Below are positions 45,903 to 55,458 of a stretch of 64,000 nucleotides of DNA, in pieces. The stretch comes from an uncultured Pirellulaceae bacterium (GTDB lineage: Bacteria > Planctomycetota > Planctomycetia > Pirellulales > Pirellulaceae): NCBI GenBank assembly GCA_937928555.1, contig CALFWR010000025.1:1-64000 (forward strand), in the 5' to 3' direction. How positions within the stretch are numbered: the stretch's first letter is position 1; each line of letters begins with the position of its first letter. Both the position numbers and the translations under genes were made by a program. Below the pieces are notes generated by a model. That model did not search any database. It was given only the letters and a program-made list of their open reading frames with translations, and was not told the origin of the DNA.

Positions 45903-46015
45903 CAAATTACTCGGGAAATGCTCCAGAGAGGGTTACCGGAGCTTTTCCAAAGGTTACATCAAAAAAACGCTCTCCGACCAAATTCGCCCGTTTCCCGGCG
46001 TTTCTGGCCTGTTGG

Positions 46016-47479
46016 CTACTGCTGTGGGCGGATCAAGTCCTGTTCCGTGACGCGGACCAACTGGGCTTTTGTGCCCTGAAAGTACAGTACCCCGACGAGT
46101 TTTGCGGTTTCTTCAGACACCACCGGAGCCCCGTGCCAGACGTCGCGATCGCCCGCAAAGCCATCCACTGGCCACGTTGTCGCTACCTCTCCCTGGCCTG
46201 CCTCGCTGTCCTGAGCCCGTTTGCCACCAGCAGGAATCTCGCTGTGAAGGCAACTGGCATCGACCGCCGGCCTTCGGATCGCAAGCAATTTTTGATCGTC
46301 AGAAATTTCTCCGGCCTGTTCTGCAAAATCAAACCCGCTGACTTGATTGAATGTTGCGTCCGCCAACGGGATCGTCACAAACCGTTTGCCTTCGATGAAA
46401 AAAGGTCTTGGATCGATTGCGTTGCCGGCAATCTCAAACCTCGCCTTGTCGTTCTTCGCAAGCTCCATCAGTGCGTCCGCCGGAAACACAGCCAAAGGCT
46501 CTCCCTTGAATCGGATCGCAAAGCCATTGCACTTGGATTCCTTTTCCCAAATGCCCCACCGCGGTTTCCAGGTCGCATTGATCGCCAGAGCCCCATTTAA
46601 TTGTAAGTTGGTTCTCTGAAAGTTAGACGGCTTCAACCACGCATCGTCCACCACCGCATGAAGCTTGAACAAATGACCGGGCGCGACCTGTTTTCCCTGT
46701 CCGGTCGTGATCATCGAAACGCCGCCGCGAGCAAGTTGCTCAAGCGACTCGGTGTCCAGATTGAACCCGCCTCCCAGTTGCCATTTGAAATCTAATCCAG
46801 AGCTGGCCCAGAATTTGGACTCGGACGTCAGCAGGTTGCGAAACTCTTCGAGGACTCGCACCCTGATGTGGACTTCGCCGGCATCTCCCGACAGGCCAGA
46901 GTCCAGGACGGTGCCGACTTCGACGCCGCGATACGTCAGCGGCGCGCCTTTGCCGACGCTGAAGCTCTTTTCTCCTCGCAAGATGATTTCGATCCCTGAA
47001 CTCGCCAGCGTGTCGACGGGAACATTCGAAAGCCCCTCAAAGGTATACTGCTTCTTCGGCTTGCCTTCTCCGGTTACCGGTTGCACCCCGATGTACTTGT
47101 GGCCGATCGCCGTTTCCAAACCCGAAATCCGTGTCAGGCTCAGTTCCGGCCGCACGATCCAGAACCTGGTCCCCTCCGACGCCAACCTCGAAGCAAACGG
47201 TTTGAGCAAAACTTCGACTTCCACGCCCTCCAGGTTGTGGCCAAGCTCAACCGATTCGACGGTTCCGACTTCGATGCCACGATAGCGGACGGTGTCTTCC
47301 TTCTGCAGCCCGTGGCCGTCGGGAAAGCTAACCGTGATCATCGTTCCCTGCTGTGGCAGTGACCACCAGGCGAGCCCTATCGCAAATAATAGGCAAACCA
47401 GCGTCAGGAGCCACAGTTTTGAGCCGCCGACAAGTTTTTTCGCGGTTTGAATTTCGGCAATGGGTGGGGAATCAGTCAA
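46016..47479 (-). CDS. pqiB: PqiB-like MCE-domain protein
   Basis: 487 aa. One N-terminal helix (LWLLTLVCLLFAIGLAWW) is followed by at least two MCE repeats, each with a strand such as TVRYRGIEVGTVESVELG and PLTYRGVEVGTVLDSGL; the third repeat is divergent. MCE proteins form hexameric channels for phospholipids between the two membranes. The start is a TTG, the only one that keeps the membrane helix. Downstream of pqiA on the same strand. C-terminal residues 340-487 are less typical. Confidence 0.86.
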   Translation of the reverse strand: MTDSPPIAEIQTAKKLVGGSKLWLLTLVCLLFAIGLAWWSLPQQGTMITVSFPDGHGLQKEDTVRYRGIEVGTVESVELGHNLEGVEVEVLLKPFASRLASEGTRFWIVRPELSLTRISGLETAIGHKYIGVQPVTGEGKPKKQYTFEGLSNVPVDTLASSGIEIILRGEKSFSVGKGAPLTYRGVEVGTVLDSGLSGDAGEVHIRVRVLEEFRNLLTSESKFWASSGLDFKWQLGGGFNLDTESLEQLARGGVSMITTGQGKQVAPGHLFKLHAVVDDAWLKPSNFQRTNLQLNGALAINATWKPRWGIWEKESKCNGFAIRFKGEPLAVFPADALMELAKNDKARFEIAGNAIDPRPFFIEGKRFVTIPLADATFNQVSGFDFAEQAGEISDDQKLLAIRRPAVDASCLHSEIPAGGKRAQDSEAGQGEVATTWPVDGFAGDRDVWHGAPVVSEETAKLVGVLYFQGTKAQLVRVTEQDLIRPQQ

Positions 47480-47545
47480 TTTCGTTACCAGCTACAAAAC
47501 AGAGTTCAAACATTTCTCGCGTGACGCGCGCCACAAAATTAAAAC

Positions 47546-48130
47546 TTACTCTTGGTCCCAAATCGCGTGTGGATCGAAAGACAGCGAAGCCAGCATGCTC
47601 ATTGCGACACAAAAAACAAACGCCACGATCGCCGGTCCAAAATGAAATTCGACCATGTCACCAAGCTTCACCAGCATCACCAGAAACGCCAGCAACATCA
47701 CGTCCATCATGCTCCACTTACCGAGGTGTTCCATCAGTCGCAGCGTGATGGCTTTGTGTTTGCGGTGGAGGATCTCCAGCCAGCTCAGTTCGATCAACAT
47801 GATGATTTTGGTTAACGGAAAGACAATCGAAAACAGCAGCACGACGATTCCCACGAACCAGCTACCGTGGCGAAACAACTCCAGGGTCCCGCCAAGGATG
47901 CTGCTTTGATGGCTCAAGCCAAGCTGATCGATGCGCAAAATCGGCAGCAGGATTGCTGGCCAGAAAAGCACAAAAGCGCCCACCGCTGCGGCCGCCGTTC
48001 GGCTTGCCGATCGATCGCGGTTGACTTCTTCGGCGAAGCGAGTCCCGCAGCGCGTACACAAAGCATGTTGATCTTCACCAACGGCAGGAATTTCATGAAT
48101 CAAGCCACAGCAGTGGCAGGCTTTGAGCAT
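47546..48130 (-). CDS. pqiA: PqiA-like membrane protein, single-module form
   Basis: 194 aa from the ATG at 48130; the frame is open upstream only through repeat sequence. The zinc-binding CHCCGLIH and CTRCG motifs are at the N-terminus, then four helices including AAAVGAFVLFWPAILLPIL, FVGIVVLLFSIVFPLTKIIML and WSMMDVMLLAFLVMLVKLG. E. coli PqiA has two such modules; this one has one. It is the membrane partner of the MCE protein in lipid transport. Confidence 0.85.
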   Translation of the reverse strand: MLKACHCCGLIHEIPAVGEDQHALCTRCGTRFAEEVNRDRSASRTAAAAVGAFVLFWPAILLPILRIDQLGLSHQSSILGGTLELFRHGSWFVGIVVLLFSIVFPLTKIIMLIELSWLEILHRKHKAITLRLMEHLGKWSMMDVMLLAFLVMLVKLGDMVEFHFGPAIVAFVFCVAMSMLASLSFDPHAIWDQE

Positions 48131-48166
48131 GTGATCTTTGTCTGAGTTTGGAAGTGAAAATCGCAA

Positions 48167-48328
48167 CACGTGAGCCGCTGGCCGTGAGGCCGTGGGTGTC
48201 AGCACGTGAGCCGTTGGACCCAAACGCTGCGCCATCGAGCCAGTGTCAACTCGCCAGCCCTATCCAGCTTTCGCCTGACAGAACACGAACCGAAATTCAC
48301 CCCCGAGGCCTCGCGGCCAACGGCTCGC
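48167..48328. repeat. Cluster of GTGAGCCG palindromic repeats
   Basis: CACGTGAGCCGCTGGCCGTG at 48167, a second CACGTGAGCCGTTGG at 48203, and an inverted copy CCCCGAGGCCTCGCGGCC at 48301 followed by AACGGCTCGC. The inverted arrangement between the pqiA and bioA starts could fold into a long hairpin. Same family as the 17.66 and 59.39 kb copies. Confidence 0.7.
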
Positions 48329-48440
48329 TATCAGTCGCTCAAGATTTATCGATGGGTTTCGACCAGCACCCCTTAAGGATATTCTTGTTCGCACCGATCT
48401 TGCAACATGACCCCGAAAAACGGTTCCTGGTTTCAAACAA

Positions 48441-49682
48441 ATGAACCTTTGGCTTCCCTATACCCAAATGAAAACCGCGAACCGGCCGATCGAAGTCATC
48501 GCTACCGAAGGTTCAACGATCACCCTAGCCGATGGTCGCGTCCTGATCGACGGGATATCTTCGTGGTGGACGGCCTGTCACGGATACCGCCACCCGGCGA
48601 TCGTGAACGCCATCGAAGACCAGGCTCGGCGAATGCCACACGTGATGCTCGGCGGCATCGTGCACCCGCCTGTGCTCCGCCTGGGCGAAAGACTTGCCGC
48701 CTTGCTTCCCGGTCGGGGCAACAAAGTTTTCTTTTGCGATTCGGGTTCGGTCGCGGTCGAAGTCGCAATGAAGATGTCGGTACAACACTGGGCCAACCGC
48801 TCTTCCACCGGCCGCACATCAAAAACCCGCTTCCTCACTTTCCGCGACAGCTACCACGGCGACACCAGCGGCGCGATGAGCCTTTGCGATCCGGTCGACA
48901 GCATGCACGCGAACTTTCGCGGTTTCTTTGTGGAGCAGTTTCCGCGTGAGATCCCGGAAACCGATGACGCCCAAGGGCAGCTTGAGAAGTTTATCGAAAG
49001 CCAAATCAATTCTCTGGCCGCTGTGGTCATTGAACCGTTGGTGCAGATGGCTGGCGGCATGCGATTCCATTCCCCTGCGGCACTGAAACGAATCGAGAAC
49101 GTCTGCCGAAAGTTCGACGTGTTGCTGATCGTGGACGAAGTCGCCACCGGGTTCGGCCGCACCGGCAGCATGTTCGCGCACCAACAAGCCGACGTTGTTC
49201 CCGACATCATGTGCGTCGGCAAAGGCCTGACCGGTTGCAGCGTGGGACTGGCGGCGACGATTGCGTCGGCCGAGGTTTACGAGCCGTTTCACAGCGACCG
49301 CGCGGAGGCCGCATTGATGCATGGCCCAACGTTCATGGGCAATCCCATCGCTTGCGCGGCCGCGAATGCGTCGCTGGATCTGTTCGAAACCGAATCGCGA
49401 CTTGAGCAGGTTGCAGCGGTCGAAGCCCAACTAAGCGATCGCTTGTCGCCGCTTTCGCAGTTGGATCACGTTCACAGCGTGACTTGCAAGGGAGCCATTG
49501 GAGCGGTGCGGATGAATCAGTCCGTCGATGTCCAGGCAGCGATCAAGTTCTTTCTCCAGCAAAGCGTCTGGATCCGTCCCCTTCGCGATACGGTCTACAT
49601 CGCTCCGGCGTTCACGATCACCGAGCAGGAACTGGGGCGTCTTTGCGATGCGATCAAAGCCTTTGTCAGTGGTGGCAGTTAA
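48441..49682 (+). CDS. bioA: Adenosylmethionine-8-amino-7-oxononanoate aminotransferase
   Basis: 413 aa. Makes 7,8-diaminopelargonate from KAPA in biotin synthesis, using S-adenosylmethionine as amino donor. Family marks are MNLWLPYTQMKTANRPI, WWTACHGYRHPAI, FCDSGSVAVEVAMKMS, FRDSYHGDTSGAMSLCD, IVDEVATGFGRTGSMFA and the PLP lysine at residue 261 in MCVGKGLTGC. Other bio genes are not in the window, so the pathway is scattered. Confidence 0.93.
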   Translation: MNLWLPYTQMKTANRPIEVIATEGSTITLADGRVLIDGISSWWTACHGYRHPAIVNAIEDQARRMPHVMLGGIVHPPVLRLGERLAALLPGRGNKVFFCDSGSVAVEVAMKMSVQHWANRSSTGRTSKTRFLTFRDSYHGDTSGAMSLCDPVDSMHANFRGFFVEQFPREIPETDDAQGQLEKFIESQINSLAAVVIEPLVQMAGGMRFHSPAALKRIENVCRKFDVLLIVDEVATGFGRTGSMFAHQQADVVPDIMCVGKGLTGCSVGLAATIASAEVYEPFHSDRAEAALMHGPTFMGNPIACAAANASLDLFETESRLEQVAAVEAQLSDRLSPLSQLDHVHSVTCKGAIGAVRMNQSVDVQAAIKFFLQQSVWIRPLRDTVYIAPAFTITEQELGRLCDAIKAFVSGGS

Positions 49683-49702
49683 TTGGCGAACCGACTGATC
49701 GC

Positions 49703-50074
49703 CTAAAACAAACCGCCATCCCAATTCGGATCCGATTCATCGACATCTTCTTCGTCGTCGCCATCGTCACCGGCTTCATCATCGGCCAAAGCCACATCAG
49801 CCACGGTGGCCTTGTGTTCAAATGGTTCGGTGACCGGATTGCCTTTCTCGTCGACCTTCAGCAACATCTCGATTTTGGTCCGGGCTTTGCCAAGCTTCTC
49901 ATGGCAGACCCGCAGCAGCCCGATGCCTTCTTCGTACTTCGCCATCGATTCGGTCAGTGACAGCTTTCCGCCTTCCATTTCGGCCAGGACTTCACGTAAC
50001 GAGGCAAAGGACTCTTCAAAGGACGCCTCTTTGCTGCCTGCCGCCGATTTTTTTGTAACCTTCTTTTTTGCCAT
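49703..50074 (-). CDS. xseB: Exodeoxyribonuclease VII small subunit
   Basis: 123 aa from the ATG at 50074. The core SFEESFASLREVLAEMEGGK and LSLTESMAKYEEGIGLLRVC is the family signature. Unusual are a Lys-rich N-terminus and a long acidic tail (about residues 90-123 with DDEAGDDGDDEEDVDESD), giving a protein longer than the typical ~80 residues. Partner of xseA, 21 kb away. Convergent with bioA. Confidence 0.9.
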   Translation of the reverse strand: MAKKKVTKKSAAGSKEASFEESFASLREVLAEMEGGKLSLTESMAKYEEGIGLLRVCHEKLGKARTKIEMLLKVDEKGNPVTEPFEHKATVADVALADDEAGDDGDDEEDVDESDPNWDGGLF

Positions 50075-50259
50075 AGTGGCAGAATACCAACTAATCTGCG
50101 TTTCGTCACCGACGGCAAAAAACACAAAGATTCCCGCGATTTGGACGAATAACCGGAAAGGATTGGGCTGCAACGAATCCAATTGGAAATATTCGATCCA
50201 TTCGATGATCCATCTTTCCGATCCTATAATGGGGAATCATCCTTTTGATAAGGGGCGTC

Positions 50260-51426
50260 ATGATGAACAGACAATCGAACTCAATTCTGATCCTGCTGGT
50301 CGTCGCTTTGGGGGCCTGCTTTGCCCACGCGCAAACCGAAGAAGTCCTCGAACAGGAACGCGCCGAAGTCGCACGCTATTTTGAGCAAACCCACAACGCG
50401 CTCTCCGAAGCCCTCGAGATGTTCGACGACAAGGGCAACCTTCGCGAAGCCAAAGACATCGCGTTTTATGATTTTCTCAGTCGCTCAAAAGAAACGCAGG
50501 AACAAAAAATCGAATCCTACCTAGACGCCGCTGCTTCGGCACTGGGTGTTTCGAGCATCAGCGACCAACGACAAACAGTCGCGGAATTGCGAGGGAAAAT
50601 CGACCAGGCTCGCAAAGACCTGACCGTTTACCAGCGCAAGAAAATTTCGGCACCGGAAAAGTCTTACAACCCTTTGGCCACCACACGCAAAGGCTACCAG
50701 GACAAAATCGCTGCCACCAAAGCCGCCATCGAACAGCACACCGCCGACATCCAGGCCGAAAAAGACAAGCTTGTCAGCCAGCTTGGCAGAATTGGCCTGA
50801 AGCTGGACAAGGATCAGATCGACATTCTTCTCGAATCGATCACCGGTGACGAGTTCATCCGCGTTTCGATCATCTTTGACAACGCGAAAAATTTTGCCTT
50901 GGAACTTGAATCGTTAACCGAAAAGACCGGCGAAGACCTCGACGCGGCCAAACGTTACTACGGGGTCTACCTGATGCTCCTCAAAAGCGTCAATCGATTG
51001 CAAAACAAGTTCATCGAAAAAGTTGACGATGAGTACTACCCAAAACTTGAAGCGTTTGCCGAACAAGCCCAGCAGAACATTATCGAAGCCGAAAAAGCGA
51101 TCGCGGCCGGTGGTGACCCAAACATCCTTGAGAACAACATCGCCAGCAACCGGGTGACCTACGACGCGGTGATGCTCTACAAGTCCGGCCTCGCCCATCA
51201 AAAGCACCAAATGATGACCGCCAATCTCGAATGCAAACGCAACATTCTGACCGCAGTCAACACCTACCGCACTGCTTCGCTAAGCAAAGACGTTGCGTCG
51301 CTATTGGCCACCAGTCGGCGTGCCTTCGATTCGATCACCAACCTGACGGTGCCCGATTTGAGGCCGTTTGAGAATCTGAAAGTCAAAGAGGCTTTCGTTG
51401 AAATCACCAGAGACCTTCGCAAGTAA
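50260..51426 (+). CDS. Secreted coiled-coil hypothetical protein
   Basis: 388 aa. The ATG at 50260 was chosen because AGGGG lies six bases upstream and a Sec signal follows (NSILILLVVALGACFAHAQ). The mature protein is almost entirely helical, with heptad-like segments such as DIQAEKDKLVSQLGRIGLKL and AEQAQQNIIEAEKAIAAGG. It has no cysteine pattern or catalytic motif. It lies 41 bases upstream of the ABC permease. Structural or periplasmic adaptor role is only a guess. Confidence 0.72.
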   Translation: MMNRQSNSILILLVVALGACFAHAQTEEVLEQERAEVARYFEQTHNALSEALEMFDDKGNLREAKDIAFYDFLSRSKETQEQKIESYLDAAASALGVSSISDQRQTVAELRGKIDQARKDLTVYQRKKISAPEKSYNPLATTRKGYQDKIAATKAAIEQHTADIQAEKDKLVSQLGRIGLKLDKDQIDILLESITGDEFIRVSIIFDNAKNFALELESLTEKTGEDLDAAKRYYGVYLMLLKSVNRLQNKFIEKVDDEYYPKLEAFAEQAQQNIIEAEKAIAAGGDPNILENNIASNRVTYDAVMLYKSGLAHQKHQMMTANLECKRNILTAVNTYRTASLSKDVASLLATSRRAFDSITNLTVPDLRPFENLKVKEAFVEITRDLRK

Positions 51427-51467
51427 AGGACCGGATTGAGCAGCCGCAGTCTCCGGAACGACACACG

Positions 51468-53078
51468 ATGCAGGATCAACGCCGTGGCTTTTGGCCGTTT
51501 GCTTTCTGGTGCCTGATCACCGCCGTCGTCCTCGCGGCAGCGACCCAGCTGCAATCCTCCGACTTCAACATCGTGGTCCGAACGGTGGCTCTTGGCGCAG
51601 CAGCAGCTTTAATCGCCGTTCCCCTGGGTGCCTTTCTCGCCTGGACGGCCAGCAAACGGGGCGTCGTTCCAATGCTGGCCCGAATGTTCTGCCTGTTCGG
51701 AATCCTGCTGCCGGTCTTTGCCCAGGTTAGTTCCTGGGATGCGGCCTTTGGCAAGCTTGGCTGGATTACCAGCGCGTCCGGGGAAACGCTCAAGCCCATC
51801 ATCGGTCGTTGGCAAGCCGCAATCTGGATCCATGCCATGATCGCGACGCCACAAATCGCCTTGTTGTTCCTTGCCGCGATCCGCAGCGGCAGGCTGGCCT
51901 GGCAAGACGCCCTAGAACTTGAAAGCCCACCGTTGCTCGCGGCGATGCGAAGTGGCTGGTGGCGATTTTCGCCGTTCGTGTTTGCCGCGATTCTCTGGAC
52001 GATCGTTTCTGCGGCCAGAGAAATCGGAGTCACCGACATTTATCAAATCGGAACTCTCGCCGAACAGGTTTACCTTGGCTATTCCTTGGGCCAGTTGGGT
52101 TCGATCGGTACCGTCTGGACCGCAGACCAGATCGCCCAAGCCGAAAGGCTTGGCGTGGCGGTGTCGCTCTTGATCGTAGCCTGGATGGCCGGCACCGCGA
52201 CGGTTGCTTTTCTGCATGCGGCGGCCTCCCGGCAACCTCGCTTTGCGACCGCGAATCGTCAAAGCGAAAAAGTAACCGCTGGGCAATCCGCGTGCTGCTG
52301 CATCGTCCTGCTTTTGCTCGTTGCGGTCCCGGTTGCCAACCTACTTGTCAAAGTCGGCTTTACCGTGGTCCAGGAAAACGGCCAGCCTACGGCCACATGG
52401 AGCTTGGATGGTGCCCGGTTCGCGATCCAAAAAATTGTCACCAACTTCCAGTCCGAGTTCCGCTGGACGGCGTTGATCGCAATCGGGTCGACGTTGCTGA
52501 TCACCGCCATTGCGATTCCACTGACGTGGGCGGCCAATCGATCGCGTGGCGCAGGGATCTGCCTGGCGGTTGCCTTTGGGATCCTTGTTGCGATTCCCGG
52601 CCCGTCGATTGGCATCGGCATTGGCAGAACCTTTACCAATCTGAACTTTTCATGGACCAACTATCTTTACGATCGAACGATTTTTGCTCCGGTGATTGCC
52701 AACACACTTTATTGCCTGCCGCTGGCGTTGCTGTTTCATTACTTTCTGGCCAGTCAGGCCAGCACCAGCGAGCGTGAGCTTGCCAGAATCGACGGCATCA
52801 AGGGCATCGGTGCGATTTGGCTTTTGAATCTGCGTCCGCGCTGGAAGTCTCACTTGATTTGCACCTTGTTGGTGCTGGCGATTTCTTTTGGAGAACTGTC
52901 GGCAACGCAAATGGTATTGCCACCGGGAATCGACACAGTGTCCAGGCTGGCGTTGGGTTTGCTGCATTCCGGGGTGAGCGAAACCGTCGCCGCGTTGACG
53001 CTTGTGAGCCTTGTTCCCATCCTGGCTGTAGCGGCTTTCACAGAATTCCTTGTCTGGCACGCAAAACTTGGCGATTGA
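51468..53078 (+). CDS. Two-domain ABC transporter permease, iron/thiamine type
   Basis: 536 aa with about twelve helices in two binding-protein-dependent permease modules (residues ~40-240 and ~290-530). EAA-like cytoplasmic loops are in DALELESPPLLAAMRSGWW and ELARIDGIKGIGAIWLLNLRP. Single-chain two-module permeases are typical of the FbpB/ThiP group (ferric iron, thiamine). Neither a periplasmic binding protein nor an ATPase gene is adjacent, so the substrate cannot be assigned. Confidence 0.82.
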   Translation: MQDQRRGFWPFAFWCLITAVVLAAATQLQSSDFNIVVRTVALGAAAALIAVPLGAFLAWTASKRGVVPMLARMFCLFGILLPVFAQVSSWDAAFGKLGWITSASGETLKPIIGRWQAAIWIHAMIATPQIALLFLAAIRSGRLAWQDALELESPPLLAAMRSGWWRFSPFVFAAILWTIVSAAREIGVTDIYQIGTLAEQVYLGYSLGQLGSIGTVWTADQIAQAERLGVAVSLLIVAWMAGTATVAFLHAAASRQPRFATANRQSEKVTAGQSACCCIVLLLLVAVPVANLLVKVGFTVVQENGQPTATWSLDGARFAIQKIVTNFQSEFRWTALIAIGSTLLITAIAIPLTWAANRSRGAGICLAVAFGILVAIPGPSIGIGIGRTFTNLNFSWTNYLYDRTIFAPVIANTLYCLPLALLFHYFLASQASTSERELARIDGIKGIGAIWLLNLRPRWKSHLICTLLVLAISFGELSATQMVLPPGIDTVSRLALGLLHSGVSETVAALTLVSLVPILAVAAFTEFLVWHAKLGD

Positions 53079-53128
53079 CAAACTAGGTGCTAATATTCGC
53101 TTGGCAATCGAAAAACGTTAACTGCCAG

Positions 53129-53163
53129 CGTGGGTAGCGGGTTTCGCCAGAATTCCCGGCTAC
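53129..53163. repeat. Intergenic palindrome GGTAGCGGG...CCCGGCTACC
   Basis: GGTAGCGGG and CCCGGCTACC are separated by TTTCGCCAGAATT and can pair with one bulged G. It lies between the ABC permease and the DUF1570 gene. It may be a terminator-like or dispersed palindromic unit; a distant look-alike lies near 14.3 kb. Confidence 0.5.
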
Positions 53164-53269
53164 CAAAAGACTACGACAGCAGTTGTTTCGCCGATGCGTG
53201 GTCGGGTTGGTTTGAATTGACGTTTTCGCCACCGACACAATAGCAAAAACCAAACGGGGCAAGAGTTGG

Positions 53270-54460
53270 TTGAGCAAATCGCTTGTTCGACTTCAGAGCA
53301 GAAACGGATTCACCTTGCCAAATCTCATTTTCAAAACATTGCTTCCTGCCTTATTGGTGTGCCTGATTGCGCCACTCGCTGTTGCGGACGAAGTCGTCAT
53401 TCAAAAGGGTGAAAAGCAATTGACCCTTGCGGGCAAGATCCTTGTCGAAGCCCAGGACGAAAGCATCCTGTTTCAAACCCGCGTTGGCGAGCTGTTGATT
53501 TTGACTGCGGACCAGATCAAATCCAAAACCGAATCGATTGAAGTGGTGGAGGCACTTTCCAAAGAAAAAATCGGCGAGCAGCTACTCAAGGAGCTTCCTG
53601 CTGGTTTCAAAATCCGGATCAGCAAGCACTACGTCATCGCCTATCAGAACGAAGACGCCTACGCCAAATGGATTGAAGACCTGTACGAGGACCGTCTGTT
53701 CAAAGAGTTTCAGAAGTTCGCGAAAAAGAAACTCAAAATGGAACTCAGCGAACCCGAGTTTCCGCTTGTGGCAATTGTGTTTGCGTCCAAACCCGAATTC
53801 GCCCGGCACGTCCGGCGGACTTTGGGAGACGAAGCCAGCGTTGACGACATGATTGCCTACTACAATCAGATGACCAACCGTGTCGTGATGTACGACCTTA
53901 CGTTTGACCTTCATGGCGGCGATTTGGACGATCGGCGGATCAAGGAAATCCTCTCACGCCGCGCGGCAATTCCGATGGTCGCGACGATCATCCACGAAGC
54001 CACTCATCAGTTGATGCACAACCGGGGTCTGCAAACGCGAATGGCCGACCGGCCTCTGTGGATCAATGAGGGCCTCGCGATATACTTCGAAGCACCCGAT
54101 TTGGATAACCGAAAAGGCTGGCACCATCCGGGGCTTGTTCATTACGATCGCCTGATTGCCTTTCGCGACTATTTGCGTACTCAACGACAACCCGGTTCGA
54201 TCGAAAGCCTCGTGGCGACCGACATCAGGTTCCATGGTGAGACTTCATTGAATGCCTATGCCGAAGCATGGGCACTGGTGCATTTTCTGATGCGTAAGTA
54301 CCCCAAGCAGATGGCTTCCTACCTGAAAGCCACCGCATCGATGCCACGCTGCAAAACGATCGACGGCCCTGCAAGGCTGACGGAATTCAAGAAGCACTTC
54401 GGCGACGACCTGCAGAAACTTGACCAGCAGTTCTTGAAATACATCAGCAGGCTCAAATAA
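53270..54460 (+). CDS. DUF1570 putative metallopeptidase
   Basis: 396 aa from a TTG; no ATG precedes the Sec signal (FKTLLPALLVCLIAPLAVA). The peptidase-MA-like centre IIHEATHQLMHN gives HEATH as the zinc-binding HExxH variant, and PLWINEGLAIYFE supplies the third ligand Glu. DUF1570 proteins are common in Planctomycetes and unstudied. No target is known. It lies 11 bases upstream of the GDPD-like frame. Confidence 0.85.
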   Translation: MSKSLVRLQSRNGFTLPNLIFKTLLPALLVCLIAPLAVADEVVIQKGEKQLTLAGKILVEAQDESILFQTRVGELLILTADQIKSKTESIEVVEALSKEKIGEQLLKELPAGFKIRISKHYVIAYQNEDAYAKWIEDLYEDRLFKEFQKFAKKKLKMELSEPEFPLVAIVFASKPEFARHVRRTLGDEASVDDMIAYYNQMTNRVVMYDLTFDLHGGDLDDRRIKEILSRRAAIPMVATIIHEATHQLMHNRGLQTRMADRPLWINEGLAIYFEAPDLDNRKGWHHPGLVHYDRLIAFRDYLRTQRQPGSIESLVATDIRFHGETSLNAYAEAWALVHFLMRKYPKQMASYLKATASMPRCKTIDGPARLTEFKKHFGDDLQKLDQQFLKYISRLK

Positions 54461-54483
54461 TTTCACACCTCTTGTTGGGATCG

Positions 54484-55182
54484 ATGAACAGGAAACTGGC
54501 TCGCACTGCGGCAATCACCGCTTGCCTGATCGCGATTTTCGTTGCTCTGGTTGTCGGATGGTGGCGGCCGGGGTTGTTGCGTGGCATGCCCAACGATGGC
54601 CATCAACTTGGCGGCGACCTTTTCGACGACATCCCGGGGAATACTGTCGAAGCTTTCACCAAAGCAATTCAAACCCTTGAGCAGAACGAGACCTACCTCT
54701 ATTCAGAATTTGACGTCCGCGAAACAAGCGATGGCGAACTGGTGGTGTTTCACGACTGGGACGTTTCGGCGCTGCCCAACACGAAACGGAACCGCGAGAT
54801 CCTGGGCGACGATGTCGGGAATCAGGCGATCTGCGAGTTGACCTTCCAGCAAATTCAGTCACTTGAGCTTCAAGGCAACTACAAAATTCCGTCGCTCGCC
54901 GATGTCCTCGAGGCCGCCAAAGAACTCAAGCCCACCAAACCGATCTTGGTTGAAGTAAAATTCCTGCAAACCGACCGGGCCAGAAACAAACTGCTCGAAT
55001 TGGTTTCGCGGTGCCGCGATGAAAGTGGCCTTGAGATTCACTTTCTTGCCTTCGTGCGCAACATCAAGAGGTCGTATCCCAATCCCCGCCGATGGCTGCA
55101 AAATTTCTCGGACTCCGGGTTCCGCGTCTACCAGGTGTACCGCCCCAAAACCGAACAGCATGACCTTTGTCGCACGTGGTAG
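54484..55182 (+). CDS. GDPD-like phosphodiesterase with altered HR motif
   Basis: 232 aa from the ATG at 54484. An N-terminal helix (ITACLIAIFVALVVGWW) anchors it. Then come glycerophosphodiester phosphodiesterase motifs NTVEAFTKAIQ, SEFDVRETSDGELVVFHD (metal-binding E and D and the catalytic His) and ILVEVKF. The usual opening H-R-G reads HQLGG, so the Arg is missing. The C-terminus is short (ends at QHDLCRTW). Activity is therefore uncertain. MITE copy 5 begins 38 bases after the stop. Confidence 0.78.
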   Translation: MNRKLARTAAITACLIAIFVALVVGWWRPGLLRGMPNDGHQLGGDLFDDIPGNTVEAFTKAIQTLEQNETYLYSEFDVRETSDGELVVFHDWDVSALPNTKRNREILGDDVGNQAICELTFQQIQSLELQGNYKIPSLADVLEAAKELKPTKPILVEVKFLQTDRARNKLLELVSRCRDESGLEIHFLAFVRNIKRSYPNPRRWLQNFSDSGFRVYQVYRPKTEQHDLCRTW

Positions 55183-55220
55183 CCACAACGCCACGACAAT
55201 AGAACCGATCACAAAGTGAT

Positions 55221-55405
55221 CCCGGATTATTCACGACGACGGGCGCTAATTCTACGTCTGGTCAACAAGAGCAAAGGAAAAGCTGAAATTCAACAAAGAG
55301 GAAATCATCGGGTAGATGAAAACCACAGCGATCGTTTCATCGTGTCTGAGTCGCGGATCATTGTCGGAACTGATTCTGACGCCCACGCCTCGTGAACAAT
55401 CCGGG
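55221..55405 (-). mobile_element. MITE-like element, copy 5 (full length, 185 bp)
   Basis: Reverse orientation relative to copy 1: starts CCCGGATTATTCACGACGAC and ends CGAGGCGTGGGCG as read in from its right end, with one substitution in the last repeat (GTGAACAATCCGGG). Flanks GTGAT (55216-55220) and CTGAT (55406-55410) match at four of five bases. It lies just downstream of the GDPD-like gene. Confidence 0.88.
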
Positions 55406-55458
55406 CTGATAAACAAAAAAAGCGCACGTATACCACACCGCACAGCAGTTACTCCGAG

